A stretch of 64,000 bases of DNA, taken from positions 431,551-495,550 of the forward strand of contig VXBP01004053.1 of the NCBI GenBank assembly GCA_013400115.1, read 5' to 3'. The notes beneath the pieces were generated by a model. That model was not told the DNA's origin, did not search any database, and was given only the letters and a program-made list of their open reading frames with translations. Positions 1 through 12,487 of this stretch are shown here, in pieces. The first letter of the stretch is position 1, and each line of letters starts with the position of its first letter. The position numbers and the translations under genes were made by a program. This DNA is from Rhinopomastus cyanomelas. Its lineage: Eukaryota; Chordata; Aves; Bucerotiformes; Rhinopomastidae.

Positions 1-170
1 CCCCATCCAGCCTGGCCTTAAACACCTCCAGGGACGGGGCCCCAACCACCTCCCTGGGCAACCCATTCCAGGCTCTCACCACTCTCATGGTGAAGAACTT
101 CCTCCTCACATCCACTGTAAATCTACCCATCTCCAGCTTTGCTCCATTCCCCCTAGCCCTGACGCTAGTA
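1..170 (-). mobile_element. CR1 fragment at the window edge
   Basis: Minus-strand CR1 near-3' region (CCACCTCCCTGGGCAACCC, GGTGAAGAACTTCCTCCTCA) cut by the window start. It is the same subfamily type as the inner copy at 14.9-16.1 kb. Confidence 0.9.
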
Positions 171-2134
171 AGATCTTTGAGGGTGGAGAATCCCAGGAAT
201 TTACTACCTCTTTTGTAACTCCAATTCTTTTGTAAAATACCTGGTCGTGAATGTCTCTTCCCTGCTTTTTTAAGCAAAAAGGGTGTTAGGAAATAAATAG
301 GGAGCTTGCTAGTGAATTAAGCCTTCAAGAAACCAAGCAGTGTTTTATTATCAAGGCACCAAAGATAATCCTAGCATGTTTCTGTATGTCCTCCTGCAAA
401 GGTCAGAAGAAAGGAAACCAGGCTGTCAAAACCTCTTATATCTGCTAGCAGTAGATTGTTTTGCCTTTTAGAAGCAGATAATTAAAGGGCTGCTAACTCG
501 GGGGCTGTTTAGAACCCTTGACTGCCCAAAAAGAGTGAGAAACACTTTGTTAAGCAAGGTACACACCCTTCCCACAATCTCAGAAGTGCTTTCCAGGCCA
601 GAGAGGCTTTGGAAAGACTTAATAATGATTCCCTAATCAAATAAAGATCTGTACCAGTCGCATGGCTTTGTTTATTCAATGGTTGATTATTAGCTAAATT
701 ACAGATAGGAAAGAGTCACAGTCTAGACCTGCAATCCTTGATCCAAACTCTTATGCTTTTTGATCCTTCCCTCTTCTCAGGCAGCCAAGGAAAATTCTGG
801 TGACTGTTTCACTTCACCAGTACTTTGTCTGACACTGAGAGAAGAAACCATGGGAAGGTATGCGGGCTGTGATGTGGAGCAGCTTCTAGGTGCATAGACT
901 GCTGGTTGTATGCTGGGCAAGAGGAGACCAAATGTTTAAGGGACTCTTCTAGCAGAACAAATTTGATAGCATATGCTGTCCCAGGGTTAGCAACCTGGCA
1001 CAGGATTGTCTGTTGCCTGACCAGGTTAATATTCCACTGACGAGAAAGGTCATGCTTTACCCTGCCCTTCCCCTGCTCACAGTTTCTTAATAGAGAAAAC
1101 TGATACCACTCAACTTAGTTTTAAATACAGGAAGGGTGGATGAGGTGAGAGAGCTGAACACTCGCTGTGGAGATTTTTCCTCTTACTACTTATTTTTTGG
1201 TAATTATGAACTCTTTACACTTAGGGCTTTCCAGTAATATGGACATTTTCTGTTAGTTTCTGTGCACTTTCAGGTGCCATTAGCATTTCGTTCTCTGTGA
1301 ATGGTGGTTGCCTGTCTCCTGGTTTCTAGACTCCTGTGGTTTCACAGTCTGTGAAGCATTCTAGATAACCTCGAAAAACCCCCCCAAAAAACCCCATCAA
1401 AACAGCAAGTCCCTGCAAAGTCCTTACACGCCTTCTGTTCTGCCTTACATTGCACTGCTATGGTGTTGTTAGGAGATGAATTTATTTAAAATAAAGGAGT
1501 CAGCATGGCTCACTAAAAAGAGACAGCTGTTCCCCTTAGCCTCAAAGAGACTTGCTCATGCCTTTGGCCTCCTCCTGGAGGAAGGGGAGGAAAGAGGTAC
1601 CCCTTTCTCTACCTCTTGTTCCTTATTTCAGTTGTGTGTTTATGGCTGTATGTATGGATGTCTCACTTAAGAGACTTAAGAGGTTAGGCTGAGAGCTTTT
1701 GTCTTTGTCATGGTGAGGCAGTAGCAGGAAATCCTTCATTCAGAGTCTCTCAAGTGCAGGATCTGCACTTCCAGAACTTCAGGACAACCACATCTCTCCA
1801 GAGGCCTATGCTCTCCTGATGAGGTGTAGTCATGGCATTCATGTTTCAGGCTGCTGGGGAGCTGGAGAAATGACTGACTGGTACTCATTGCAGACTGTCA
1901 TTTCCCCTGCCTGAAATGAGTAGCAAATGAGTCATTAATCTAAATTTCCCTTTTTTGCAGATTTTTTTGTCATATTGGTAATGGCCTCAGAACTATGATC
2001 AGTTTCTGCCCAGCTTTGCCCATGGTTAGACTTGCCACTTCCCTGTAATCTTTTGAAAACTGTTCCATAGCATCTCCACCTTATATTTTGCTAGCTGTTC
2101 TTTCAGTTGTGGTGACATGAGACATATGTCTTGA
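171..2134. other. Intergenic, no gene seen
   Basis: AT-rich unique sequence. A short C8/A6 run lies near 1378-1395. No splice-framed exon, RNA gene or clear repeat was recognised. Confidence 0.6.
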
Positions 2135-2650
2135 GGGAATCGGTGCATGAAGTTGGTAGGCCACTATCCATTATATTTGAGAAATCATGGCAGTTCAGTG
2201 AAGTTCCTGCCAACTGGGAATGGAGAAACATAACCTCTATTTTTAAAATTGGGAAAAAGATGACAGGTCAGTCAGTCTGACCTTTGTGCCCAGCAAGATC
2301 ACGCAGCGGGTCCTACTAGAAACTATGCACATGGAAAACCAGGTGATTCATGGTAGTCAACATGGTTTCATTAATGGCAGGTCAGATCAAATTTGGTGGT
2401 CTTCTACAGTAGCGTTACAGCATTGGTGGATGAGGGTAGAGCAACTGACATCAGTCCTGACATCGTGGTCTCTAAAATAGAGATCTGACAGATGGACCAC
2501 CCAGTGGATAGGGAATTGTCTGAACAGTTGTACTCAGAGCTGTGATCAACGGCTCCATGTCCAAATAGAGATCAGTTACGAGTGGTGTTCCTCAAGGGTC
2601 TGTTTTAGTGTGCTGCTTAATATCTTTTGTTGGTGACATGGGCAGCGATA
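2135..2650 (+). mobile_element. CR1, old, reverse-transcriptase region
   Basis: A plus-strand decayed ORF2 segment. Blocks matching AVIARPLSIIFARSW, QHGFTKGKS and GVPQGSVL can be followed, with frameshifts and stops between them. It is much more diverged than the copy at 17 kb. Confidence 0.8.
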
Positions 2651-3204
2651 CTGAACGCCCCTTCATCAGGTGACAGCTAGCTGTGGCTTTCTGCCAGGGC
2701 ACTGTGTGTTTCCTTATCAGTGCTCTGCAAGCAGATTCAGATGTCAATGTAGGCCTGCTGGCTACTGTGGGGATATCATAGTCTCCTCCCAAGAGCTAAG
2801 CAAGTGTGAACGTCACCTTTTTGGCTCAGTAAGAGCTGCTTTGGATGTGATCGTACGCAGTTCTGCAAAGCATTTTCCCATGCTCCAGTCCTGAGCTATG
2901 CAATTAGCTCTGGAAAGACTTACGCCAGGAATTGTTACCAAAATACCAGCTCAGCGTTACCCATGCCCATGAAAGTGCAACAGGGTGAGGCATAAGAGTT
3001 TAAAAGATTGAAAAGAGGAACTTTTTTATTTTAACCTGACAATTTACCCTAGGTTTGTCTCATTATAACATCATACAAAATGTCATACATTGCTATAGTG
3101 CGATGCATGTACTGAGACACACCATTCCATTGGGACGCCTCAAAATGAGAGAACAGGTATTGTAGTACACAGCTGTTGTACTAGCTCAGTGTGTTAAACG
3201 CCAG
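2651..3204. other. Intergenic, no gene seen
   Basis: No recognisable feature. It may include heavily decayed CR1 continuing from the left. Confidence 0.5.
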
Positions 3205-3254
3205 AAAGACCTTGTGGGATCCTTCCAGCTTGAGATATTCTATGATTCTGTGAT
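3205..3254 (+). mobile_element. CR1 3' tail remnant
   Basis: A short plus-strand match to the CR1 3' end (GGGATCCTTCCAGCTTGAG, then TTCTATGATTCTGTGAT). Being so short, it is only moderately certain. Confidence 0.5.
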
Positions 3255-3799
3255 ACCATGGCAAGGACCTCTGTACATGTGTGACTGCAATGGCATCTCT
3301 AACTAAAATAAATTAACTAGGGCCTTACATGATGTTTGCGTGCTGAGCTGGAGATGCAGACTACAGGAATGTTGGCCCCAGCTTGTTCCATCTGGTTTAT
3401 GATTTTTTCCTCAGTGTACCTTTTCTGTCCTCTTTGCCAGTGCTCCTATTTGGACGTCTGGAATCTGGGTCTTTTTACCCCCACTTTTCTAACCCTTGAT
3501 GTACCTTGAGCCTTCTGTAAACATCCAGCCTCCAACAAAGTACTTTACTCTTTGTAGCTGGTTAGTGAGCCATGTGAGTATTGCTGTTGAGGTTCTGTTC
3601 AAAGGCTCTATTCTGATGTCCCTCATGACACTTGTGATAGAAAATACAGGTTTAGCCTTTCTGTTATACTACAGTTCTAAAGATGATGAGATCTGACAGC
3701 AAGTAACCAGATATAATAACTAGATAAACATAGCAGAGGTCTCAGATCTGTTCCAGTGTTTTCCCCATGGCACAAATTGTGAACAAGCTTTTGGTAATC
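3255..3799. other. Intergenic, no gene seen
   Basis: Unique sequence. A 66-codon frame at 3496-3696 has no recognisable motif and is likely chance. Confidence 0.5.
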
Positions 3800-3861
3800 T
3801 GGTAGGTTGGACTTGATGATCTTAGAAGTCTTTTCCAGCCTCAATAATTACGTGATTCTGT
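3800..3861 (+). mobile_element. CR1 3' end
   Basis: Contains GTTGGACTTGATGATCTTAG and TCTTTTCCAGCCTCAATAAT followed by a GATTCTG unit: the 3' end of an older CR1 subfamily. Confidence 0.8.
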
Positions 3862-3896
3862 TGTTCTAAGCACCAAAATCTCATTTGTGAACTGAC

Positions 3897-4057
3897 TCAC
3901 AGAATCACAGAATCTCAGAACATCAGGGATTGGAAGGGACCTCGAAAGATCATCCAGTCCAATCCCCCTGCCAGAGCAGGATCACCTAGACCAAGTCACA
4001 CAGGAACACGTCCAGGTGGGTTTTAAACATCTCCAGAGAAGGAGACTCCACAACCCT
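3897..4057 (-). mobile_element. CR1 3' fragment
   Basis: A minus-strand copy starting with ACAGAATCACAGAATC tail units and continuing through the conserved 3' UTR to the end of ORF2 (ACATCTCCAGAGAAGGAG), where it is truncated. Confidence 0.95.
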
Positions 4058-7000
4058 AGCTCAGATCAAGAGTGAGAAAGCAGAAAAAAATGTCTGGGTT
4101 TTTTTTTTAATCCTCCTATAAAGTGTCAAACATCTAAAGAAATGTGAATGATCCCAGTTCTGCTCAGCTCATGTTGAAGATTATCCTCTGTGCACCCTGC
4201 CTCTGCTCACACATACACGGCTCTGTGTCTCAAGGAGGTGGCCAGCACCTGCAAGGTGTCTCCTTTAAAGGGAAATCAGATGACACAGTATGTATTTGAT
4301 ACATTTCAGTTCATTTATAGAGACCATAGAGCAAAGAGCGATTTGTCTGAACATGAGAGAAGCTGAAGATACCATTGAGTTTTATTTCAAAAGTCTCCCA
4401 AGTCATCCAGCCAGTATCCACCTAGTACTTTTGCTGTCTCTGTTGCTTCCCTTCTGTTAGTAAAACACTGTCTAGCTGTTTATACTTTTAGTCACCCTGA
4501 ACAGCAGCCATGTGTTTTGCCCCCAACTTCATTTTAAGATGCCTGACTCACAGAGGAGCATTCAGAGAGTTTGACCCTTCCCATTCCCCCGTTGTATCTG
4601 ACCTTGGCAGAATTTTATTGCAGAGATGTCAGCAAAACTTTGGAAAACAGTTAATACCATGGGAAACATAACTTGTACTGTCTGATGCTGTCCTTTTATT
4701 TTTCATTTGACCTGCATCTATCTATTACCTACTGTCCAAGATAACGAGCTGCCTGGACCACCACCATCTTTGTTCTGCCTGAGGATGGGTCCTGGTCTGC
4801 ATGGGGCTCATATGTGCTCTGGGCAGACATGTAAATAATGGTGGGGATATCTGACATCTACTTTGGACCGAGTGAGCCACGAGAATGGCCACTTCTCACA
4901 TTTTCAGAGTGGAAGATTTCTCTCATTCACCTGCACTACATATAACACATAATGGCTTCAGAAGCCTCTGGGTGCAGCCGTGTCAGATTGCTGTTCTGAA
5001 GATGGCTGTTCTGACATACAACGCGCAAGTATTGGCACATCATGACACAGAAATTACTGCTTCCAGAGCCAAGCTGTTGTGCAGATCTTAGCTCTGCTGG
5101 TACACAGGGGTGACAATTTCCTACTGGCTTTCAGTCGAGTGCTTTGGAGTGCTTTCCAAACAGAGATTACTTGTGCCTCACAGCACCTCCAGTAGTATTA
5201 CCTATTGCTAGGTAAGCAATGAAACAAACAGGAAAAAAAAATGAGCTGGTGCTTTTAGCTACCCAGCCCAGGATAGAAAAAGTCAGGCTTGCACTGCTGT
5301 GCTCAGTTTGTTTGGGTTGGGGCTGCTCACCACATCTGCACTGTCCCCAAACAGAGGGATCGCAAACGAGAAGCTGTTTCTTTGAAAGCCAGGGTTCTTA
5401 CCTCATTCCACCTAAGGTAAACTGGTTGCTGAAAAAAGACCCCAAAGGCCTTATCTCCCAGGCTCCACCAAGCTCCTGGACTGTGCCTGATGTGATGTTC
5501 TCGTAGTTCTGTGTGGGTGCTAGGACCTCTGGTACAAATTATTCCTAGGGATAACAGCAAAATGCCTGATCTGTTATGGGTTTTCTGTTTAGCAGTGTAC
5601 AGTTGATACGGAATATCTGTAAAATATAAGAGGCAGGAAAACATGTAGTAGTAGAATAAGCATTTTCCAGAAAAGGTTTTCAGTTTTACTTTGGCTTGCT
5701 TTCCTCTTTTGTCCTCCTTTTTGCACCCTCAATTGCCTAAGAGTTACTCAGAACCATCAAGAAGAAAACACTCTCAAAACACTTCAAGTGATCATGCCAC
5801 CCCATTGAGGGGGAAGCACTGCAGAAATTCAATCCCATATTTTAAGCAGCCAGCACTAAACAATCATCTTATTTTGTTCCCCATGCTCCAAGCCCCCAAC
5901 ATCTGCATGGGCTGAGCAGAAAAATATGACTGACATGAAAGTCAAGTTACTCTCCCGGAGTTATAAAATGACAGAGAAAGAAGAGAGAAGGGGAATTCAC
6001 TTAAGAGGAAGCCATTGCCAATCCACATCAGGAGATAGGAATTTCTGCAGAACCCAATACACAAAAACACAAGACAGCTCGAGCTTTCATTTTGAAGAGG
6101 CTCTGCAAGGGAAGGGAAACAAAACTCACAAATGCCCAGAGAAGTCAGAACAAGGGAGGAAACAGAAAGCAGCTTTAACGAAAGTGCCCTGTTTCAAGAA
6201 CAGCAAACTGCCTAATGACTTCAAACACAAAGTGCTAATCGCACTGCCAAGAAGATTACAAAGTCCTAATTTACAGCACCTTCCCCGCTGAGGTACCAGC
6301 TGTTCCACAGTCCTACTGGTAACACTCATCATCCCTATTTTCATTTAAAACATCCCCTTTTATATGAGGGCTGCACATCCTTTGAGGTGACTCAGCTGCT
6401 TGTGGTTCTGGAGGCTGCTGCTTATATTTGCATGCCATGAGAAGAAATTCCTTTTAAAACAAAACATTTCCATAAAGCAAGTGGCACAGATATAAAAGTT
6501 AGACTCATAAGTGTCTAACCTTATTGGTCTGTGCTATAGTTAGGAATACAGGAGGTTTTAGAAAGGGTAGCTCTTAAAACAGGCAGCAGAGGAGACCTGA
6601 ATGTTGTGTGATGGCACAGCTCTGTCGAGAGTTTGCAGCATGAGCTTCGACTTTATAGTTGAAAGATTTATTTTCTTTCTTATGAAGAAAACATTACCAA
6701 AGTGTTTCCAAGTTAGGTGCTCAAATGAAGAAGCTTTGCGTGGTCAGCCCATGAGGTGCTGCTTTTTGATACCACAATGTTTAACAAGGTCAGGATGCAA
6801 GAGGAGGTTGAAAAGGATGCGGCATATTTGACTAATACCTACCTTTCCACTATGCCAGATAGAGGGTTATGAGAAATATATGCTTATATTTGTAAAGATG
6901 AGGAATTTTCTAACTTCCTCAGATGAGTAGACTCTTCAGTCAACAATTGTCTTGAAAGTCCTCTTTTTATACTACTGAAGGATTTGGCAATGACTGCCTT

Positions 7001-7931
7001 CAGAGAAAGCCTTCAGGCAAATAGATTCTCAAACTGGGATCTATGGCTCTACGTCTAGAGGTGCACATATGTATGTGGATGTGTTATCAGCTAAAAAAAG
7101 CAAGCACTGGTTTATTCACAGAAAAATGTCAATACTTTGGCTGTCTCCTTTCACTGCTTTGCATAGTGAAAAAGTTTGGAGGCTGCAAGGGGTATAAGCC
7201 AAGCTGATTTTCTTTTTAGTGTTTCCAGGCGGTCCAGAACTTTAGGAAAACATTGAAAAGACAATAAGAATAAAGCCAGAGCAGGAAGAGCTAATGGACA
7301 TGTGAACAGACAGCTGGCAGCACAGTGGCTTTGTATGGTTTGTTAGGTGTTCAGTGCTGAGCTCAAGGGTTTTGAAGTACCTTTGATTCCTAGACTAGGC
7401 ATCTGAGGTCTGCACTGTGCCCGTTCATGGTCATATTTTTAACTTCGATGCAAATTTCTGCCCTGGTGCCAATCTGCAAGCAAGTGCTCCCTGGGAGGGG
7501 TACTCAGGCTGTTGAGGAATCTGGAAGACAATTAGTCATGTGTGAAAGACAAACCTGAGAGCTGCAGTTACACAGCAAGTTTATGTCAACTTTTCCTTTT
7601 GTATTGATTAACACATTCAATTCAGAATTGTACAACACAAAAGCAGTGAAAAGAATTGATAGTACCACCTTGTGTGCCATGGAAGGCCTCTCTTGTATTT
7701 CAGTGTTGACACCAGAAATCCTCCGTGGAGCACCACTTGCCTTTCCCAGGCCTGCAGCCAGTGGTACTCTTTTTGAACATGTTGCCTAGGGAAAAACCAG
7801 AAATGCTTTCAGGTGTCAGGGCTTCAATTACAATTGCTGCGTTAAACACATGTTAAGAGCTCTCTGTTTGGGGTTTGTGTGCATTGTGTAATTAACAGAT
7901 GTAGTTCCCTAAAACACAGGCAGCTGAGATA
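4058..7931. other. Intergenic, 3.9 kb with no recognised gene or repeat
   Basis: The longest repeat-poor stretch left of KCNJ8. The largest frame (5926-6291, +, 121 codons, very basic) and those at 5219-5506 and 5327-5644 show no domain, signal peptide or splice support, so I treat them as chance. Confidence 0.6.
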
Positions 7932-7997
7932 GAATCTTAGAATGGTTTGGGTTGGAAAGGAACCTTTAAAAGTCATCTAGTCCAACCCCCCTACAAC
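7932..7997 (-). mobile_element. Outer CR1, 3' end (part 1 of 2)
   Basis: The 3' end of an old minus-strand CR1 (AGAATGGTTTGGGTTGGAAAG, then TCATCTAGTCCAACCCCCC). It stops abruptly at a plus-strand CR1 and resumes at about 8961. Confidence 0.9.
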
Positions 7998-8954
7998 CAG
8001 TTACTAGTGGTGTCCCCCAAGGGTCAGTGTTGGATCCGGTCCTGATCAACGTCTTCATTGATGATATTGATGATGGGATGGAGTCCATCATGAGCAAATT
8101 TGCAGATGACACCAAGCTCAGAGCTCGTGTTGATCTGTTAGAGGGTAGGAGGGCCCTGCAGATGGACCGGGACAGACTGGAGAGATGGGCAGAGTCCAAT
8201 AGGATGAGTTTGAACAAGTCTAAGTGTCGGGTTCTGCATTTTGGTGATGACAATCCCAGGCAGAACTACAGGCTGGGAATGGAGTTCTTAGAGAGTTCTC
8301 AGGTGTAAAGAGACTTGGGGTGTTGGTGGACAGCAAACTTAACATGAGTCAGCAGTGTGCCCAGGCGGCCAAGAGGGCCAGTGGCATCCTGGCCTGCATT
8401 AAGAATGCTGTGGCCAGCAGGTCAAGGCAGGTTCTCCTTCCCCTGTATTCAGCACTGGTTAGACCACACCTGGAGTGTTGTGTTCAGTTCTGGGCCCCTC
8501 AGTTTAGGAGGGATGTCAAGGTGCTGGAGTGAGTCCAGAGAAGGGCAACTGGAATGGTCAAGGGGCTGGAAGATCAGCCCTATGAGAAGAGGCTGAGGGA
8601 GCTGGGTTTGTTTAGTCTGGAAAAGAGGAGGCTCAGGGGTGACCTTATCCCTGTCTATAACTATCTGCAAGGTGGTTGTAGTCAGACAGGGGTTGGTCTT
8701 TTCTCCCTGGGCACTGGAGACAAGACAAAGGGTCATAGCCCTTAAGCTCATCAGGGGAAGTTTAGACTTGACATTAGGAAAAGATTTTTCACTGAAAGAG
8801 TGATCCCAGTTTTGGAATGGGTTGCCCACAGAGGTGGTTGAGTCACTGTCCCTGGAGGTGTTCAAGGTTAGGCTGGATGAGGTGCTGGGCTTTTTTGGAA
8901 TTAAGGTGGACTGGATGATCTTTAAGGTCTTTTCCAACCTTATCATTACTGTGA
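7998..8954 (+). mobile_element. Inner CR1 nested in an opposite-strand CR1
   Basis: A plus-strand copy from the VPQGSVL motif of the reverse transcriptase through SKFADDTKL to the end of ORF2 and the 3' tail. The frame is broken by several stops and shifts (for example at 8308 and 8532). It splits the minus-strand CR1 at 7932-9672, and the 6-mer TACAAC occurs at both junctions (7992-7997 and 8955-8960). Confidence 0.93.
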
Positions 8955-8960
8955 TACAAC

Positions 8961-9672
8961 AGGCAGAGCCATCACTCATTAGAGCAGACTGCAGAGAGCC
9001 ATGTCCAGTCTGACCTTGAATGTCTCCAGGGATAGGGCCTCCACCATCCCTCTAGGCAACCTGTTTTAGTGATCCAACACCCTCATATTAAACCACTTTT
9101 TCTAAATGTCCAGCCTAAATCTACCCTTTTCCAGCTTCAAACCATGATCTTATCGTTACATGCTCTGGTGAACAGTCTTCCCCAGCCTTCTGACAGGCCC
9201 CTTTCAGGTACTGGAAGGTGGCTATAAGGATCCCCTGGAGTCTTCTCTTCAGTCTGAACAACCCCAGTGCTCTCTCAGCCGGTCCTTGTAAGAGAGGGGC
9301 TCCAGTCCTCTGAGCATTTTCGTGGCCATTTGCTGGACCCACTGCAACAGTTCCACATCCCTCTTGTGTTGAAGACTCCACCACTGGACACAGTACTCTG
9401 GGTGAGGTTTCACCAGGGCAGAATAGAGAGGTAGAATCACCTCTCTATCTGCTGGTCACACTTCTTTTGATGCAGGCCAGGATGCAGTTGGCATTCTGGG
9501 AAGCAGTTACATATTGGTGGCTCATGGACAGGTTTTCATCCTGTAGTACCCCCAGGTCTTTTTGCAGAGGGCTGCTCTCTGTCATGTCTTCCCCCAGCCT
9601 GTATTGATACCTCTGGTTGCCCTGGCTCAGGTGCAGGGCCCTGCACTTGCCTTTGTTGAACCTCCTGGGACA
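8961..9672 (-). mobile_element. Outer CR1 (part 2 of 2)
   Basis: Continuation of the minus-strand element interrupted at 7997. It reads through the 3' UTR (GAATGTCTCCAGGGATAGGG), the ORF2 end, and back to the region with GGTTTTCATCCTGTAGTACC. It is decayed, with many stops. Confidence 0.9.
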
Positions 9673-9969
9673 GCCTATAGGAAAGACGTGGAGCAGTTCC
9701 TGAAAGCAAATACAAATTTACAGTGGATCCTAATAAAATACTGACTTCCAGCACATGGCATTCTTGGTAGATGAGTGGTAAGTAGTGGTACCAGGATCAG
9801 TTCCCTTCTTTCATGTACTTTCTTTGTCAAAGTAGGCCATTAATAACAAAAGCAAGTGAGAAATAATAGCCAAAAGCAGATTCCTCTGCTTTATACAGCT
9901 AGAGTCATGTGAGTGCCAGTGTTTTTAGAAAGAACAGGCATTGCCCAAATGTTTGTGTAAACAAGAGTT

Positions 9970-10265
9970 TCAAAGTGTAATTTGTGTTGGAAGGGATTTC
10001 TGGAGTCCTCTACTTCAGCTTCCTGCCTAGCTCAGGGTGACAGTCAAAGCAGGATGCTCATGGCCATGTGCAGTCAGATTCTGAACAGCTTTAAGGATGA
10101 AGATTTCACTACCTCTCTGGGCACCTCCTAGAGCTTGACTCTGCCTTTTCATCCATGAAATAGTTGAAGATACAGAGGGATGTCCTTAGAAATGTCTACA
10201 GACTGAAAAATTCAGCTTCCTCAGCCTCCTCTCATACACAGTGCACTCCCAGCCCCTAACCATCT
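9970..10265 (-). mobile_element. CR1, old 3' fragment
   Basis: Diverged minus-strand CR1: GTGTTGGAAGGGATTTCTGG at the 3' end, CACTACCTCTCTGGGCACCT in the middle, and CTTCCTCAGCCTCCTCTCA near the ORF2 end. Confidence 0.75.
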
Positions 10266-10925
10266 TGTCATCCATCAGATGTTGAGAAAAGCAGGTAGGA
10301 CTGAGATGTATAAACCTGACCCTGAGGCCAAGGAGCAAACAGACTAACAGGACCTGCTTATCTCGGCATGAAGAGGAGTTAAATTGCTGCTGATCCTTCT
10401 CTCAGGAACTTCAAAGACTGGCAAAAGAAGACATCTGCCCAGAAGATAAAGAAGAATGAAGTCAACAAAAATTGGGGTAGAAGTAAAGAGAGCGAGGGGT
10501 GATCACGATCTTCTACTTTTGCCTCATTTGAAGACCCTGGCCTGCAAACCTCCTCACTCTCCAAGTGCAGAAAATAGGTACATTGCCATTTTAATTGGAA
10601 GTGAGGAATTACTTAGCCAATCAGCTTCAGAACAGCAGTTGTAATGATGAGGATAAACCTGCTAAATAATAAATATATTAAGATCATTTTGGATTGTCTA
10701 AACAAGTGACTTCTCTCACAACAGATGAGCTAACCTCGTGAATCACCGCTTAGCTCTCAGCTTCGTGCAAATCCACAGTAAGGAAACACCTTGGCAAATA
10801 CAAACCAACCCCACATCTCCACTGGTTGCTGGACACTTTGTAATTGGCTTGCCAGTCTATTTGTGTCAGACAGGAGTGTAGACCTGTCCATAGCTCTGAA
10901 ACGTTCAGAGCAGGTGTGTAAAGCA
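10266..10925. other. Intergenic, no gene seen
   Basis: Unique sequence between a CR1 and the LTR. The short overlapping frames at 10379-10644 have no recognisable motif. Confidence 0.55.
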
Positions 10926-11251
10926 GTCCTAGTTTCAGCTGGGTTAGTGTTAATTTTACTCCTGGTAGCTGATGCAGTGCTGTGTTTTGGATTTAGTATG
11001 AGAATAATGTTGATAACACACTGGTGTTTTAGTTGTTGCTAACTAGTGCTTATCCAGAGTTAAGATTTTTCAGTTTCCCATGCTCTGCAAGTGAGGAGGT
11101 GCACCAGAAGCTGGGAGGGAGCACAGCCAGCTGGCCCAAAATAGCTAAAGGAATATTCCATACCATAGGATATCAGCTGAGGGGGAGTTGGACAGGAGGT
11201 GCCAGTTGCTGCTCAGGGACTTACTGGGAGTTAGTCAGTGGGTGGTGAGAG
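10926..11251 (+). mobile_element. Avian retroviral LTR, 5' part (split by a CR1)
   Basis: This matches an abundant bird endogenous-retrovirus LTR that I know from its start (TCCTAGTTTCAGCTGGG) and the blocks GTGCTGTGTTTTGGATTTAG and AGAAGCTGGGAGGGAGC. The LTR breaks off near 11251 where a CR1 begins and continues after 12267. No viral genes flank it, so it looks like a solo LTR. Confidence 0.85.
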
Positions 11252-12267
11252 ACTCTGAACTAGCTGCTGGATAGAAGCCAGAGAGTAGTGGTCAATGGGA
11301 CAGAGTCCACTTGGAGGCCTGTATCTAGTGAAGTCCCCCAAGGGTTGGTACTGGGACCAGTACTATTCAATGTATTCATTAATGACTTGGATGAGGGATT
11401 AGAGTGCACTCTCAGCAAGTTTGCTGATGACACAAAGCTGGGAGGAGTGGCCGACACCCCTGCAGACTGTGCTGCAATCCAGTGGGACCTGGACAGGCTG
11501 GAGAGCTGGGCAGGGATAAATTTAATGAACTATAACAAGGGTAAGTGTAGAGTGTTGCATCAGGGCAAGAACAACCCCAGGTGCCAGGATAGGTTGAGGA
11601 CTGATCTGTTGGAGAGCAGTGTAGGAGAAAGGGACCTGGGGATCCTGCTGAATGGCAGGATGACCATGAGCCAGCAATGTGCCCTTGTGGCTAAGAGGGC
11701 CAGCGGCATCCTGGGGTGGATCACAAGCAGGGTAGTTAGTAGGTCAAGAGAGGTTCTCCTCTTCCTCTACTCTGCCCTGGTGAGATCACATCAGGAATAT
11801 TGTGTCCCGGTCTGGGCCCCTCAGTTCCAGAAGGACATGGAACTGCTGGAGACAGTCCAGTGCAGAGCCACAAACATGACGAAGAGAGTGGAACATCTCC
11901 CTAATGAGGAAAGGCTGAAGGAGTTGGGTCTCTTTAGCTTGGAAAAAAGGAGACTGAGGGGTGACTTCATTAATGTTTGTAAATATGGAGAGGGTGAGTG
12001 TCAAGAGGATGGACCCAGGCTCTTCTCAGTGTCATAGGTGAAGGGGCAATGGGTGTAAGCTGGAACATAGGATGTTCTAAATGAATGTGAGAAGGTACTT
12101 CTTCATGGTGAGCGTGACAGACCACTGGAATGGGCTGGCCAGGGAGGTTGTGGAGTCTTCTTCTCTGGAGACATTTAAAACCCGCCTGGACATGTTCCTG
12201 TGTGACTTGATCTAGGTGATCCTGCTCTGGCAGGGAGATTGGACTGGATGATCTTCTGTGATTCTGT
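11252..12267 (+). mobile_element. CR1 inserted in the LTR
   Basis: A plus-strand CR1 truncated just upstream of the RT VPQG motif. Its 3' end is complete (GATTGGACTGGATGATCTTC, then TGTGATTCTG). It lies inside an LTR whose two halves flank it exactly, so it is younger than the LTR. Confidence 0.95.
11288..12037 (+). pseudogene. CR1 ORF2 fragment (RT palm to near C-terminus)
   Basis: A 249-codon frame carrying VPQGLVLGPVLFNVF, FADDTKLGGVADTP and LYSALVRSHQEYC. It has lost the endonuclease and N-terminal RT, and it stops early (after LFSVS) before the ORF2 terminus because of mutation. Confidence 0.85.
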
Positions 12268-12470
12268 TGTTTGCTTTTTCCTAGGTTAAAATTTTTCTTT
12301 AGTATCTTCATTACGATGTTTATTGTGACAATGTCTTATTCAGTTATTAACCTGTTCTTATAACATACAATGAGTACAACATTTTTTTCTTTCCCATTCT
12401 CCTCCCCATCCCATGGAAGTGTGTGAGTGGTCATGTGGTGGCTATTTGCCAGTTGAAATTAAGTCATGAG
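12268..12470 (+). mobile_element. Avian retroviral LTR, 3' part
   Basis: This resumes the LTR: the T-rich segment, TTATTAACCTGTTCTTATAA, TTTCCCATTCTCCTCCCCAT, and the 3' end near TTGAAATTAAGTCATGA. The two parts total about 530 bases, a plausible full length. No clean target-site duplication could be seen by eye. Confidence 0.85.
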
Positions 12471-12487
12471 AGAAGCTACACAGTCAG

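Noticed and set aside
5926..6291. 121-codon plus frame, one of the longest outside repeats
   Set aside because: Basic, low-complexity composition with no recognisable domain, no splice context and no promoter sign. Random frames of this size are expected in 64 kb.
8449..8979. 176-codon minus frame
   Set aside because: It is the antisense shadow of the plus-strand CR1 at 7998-8954.
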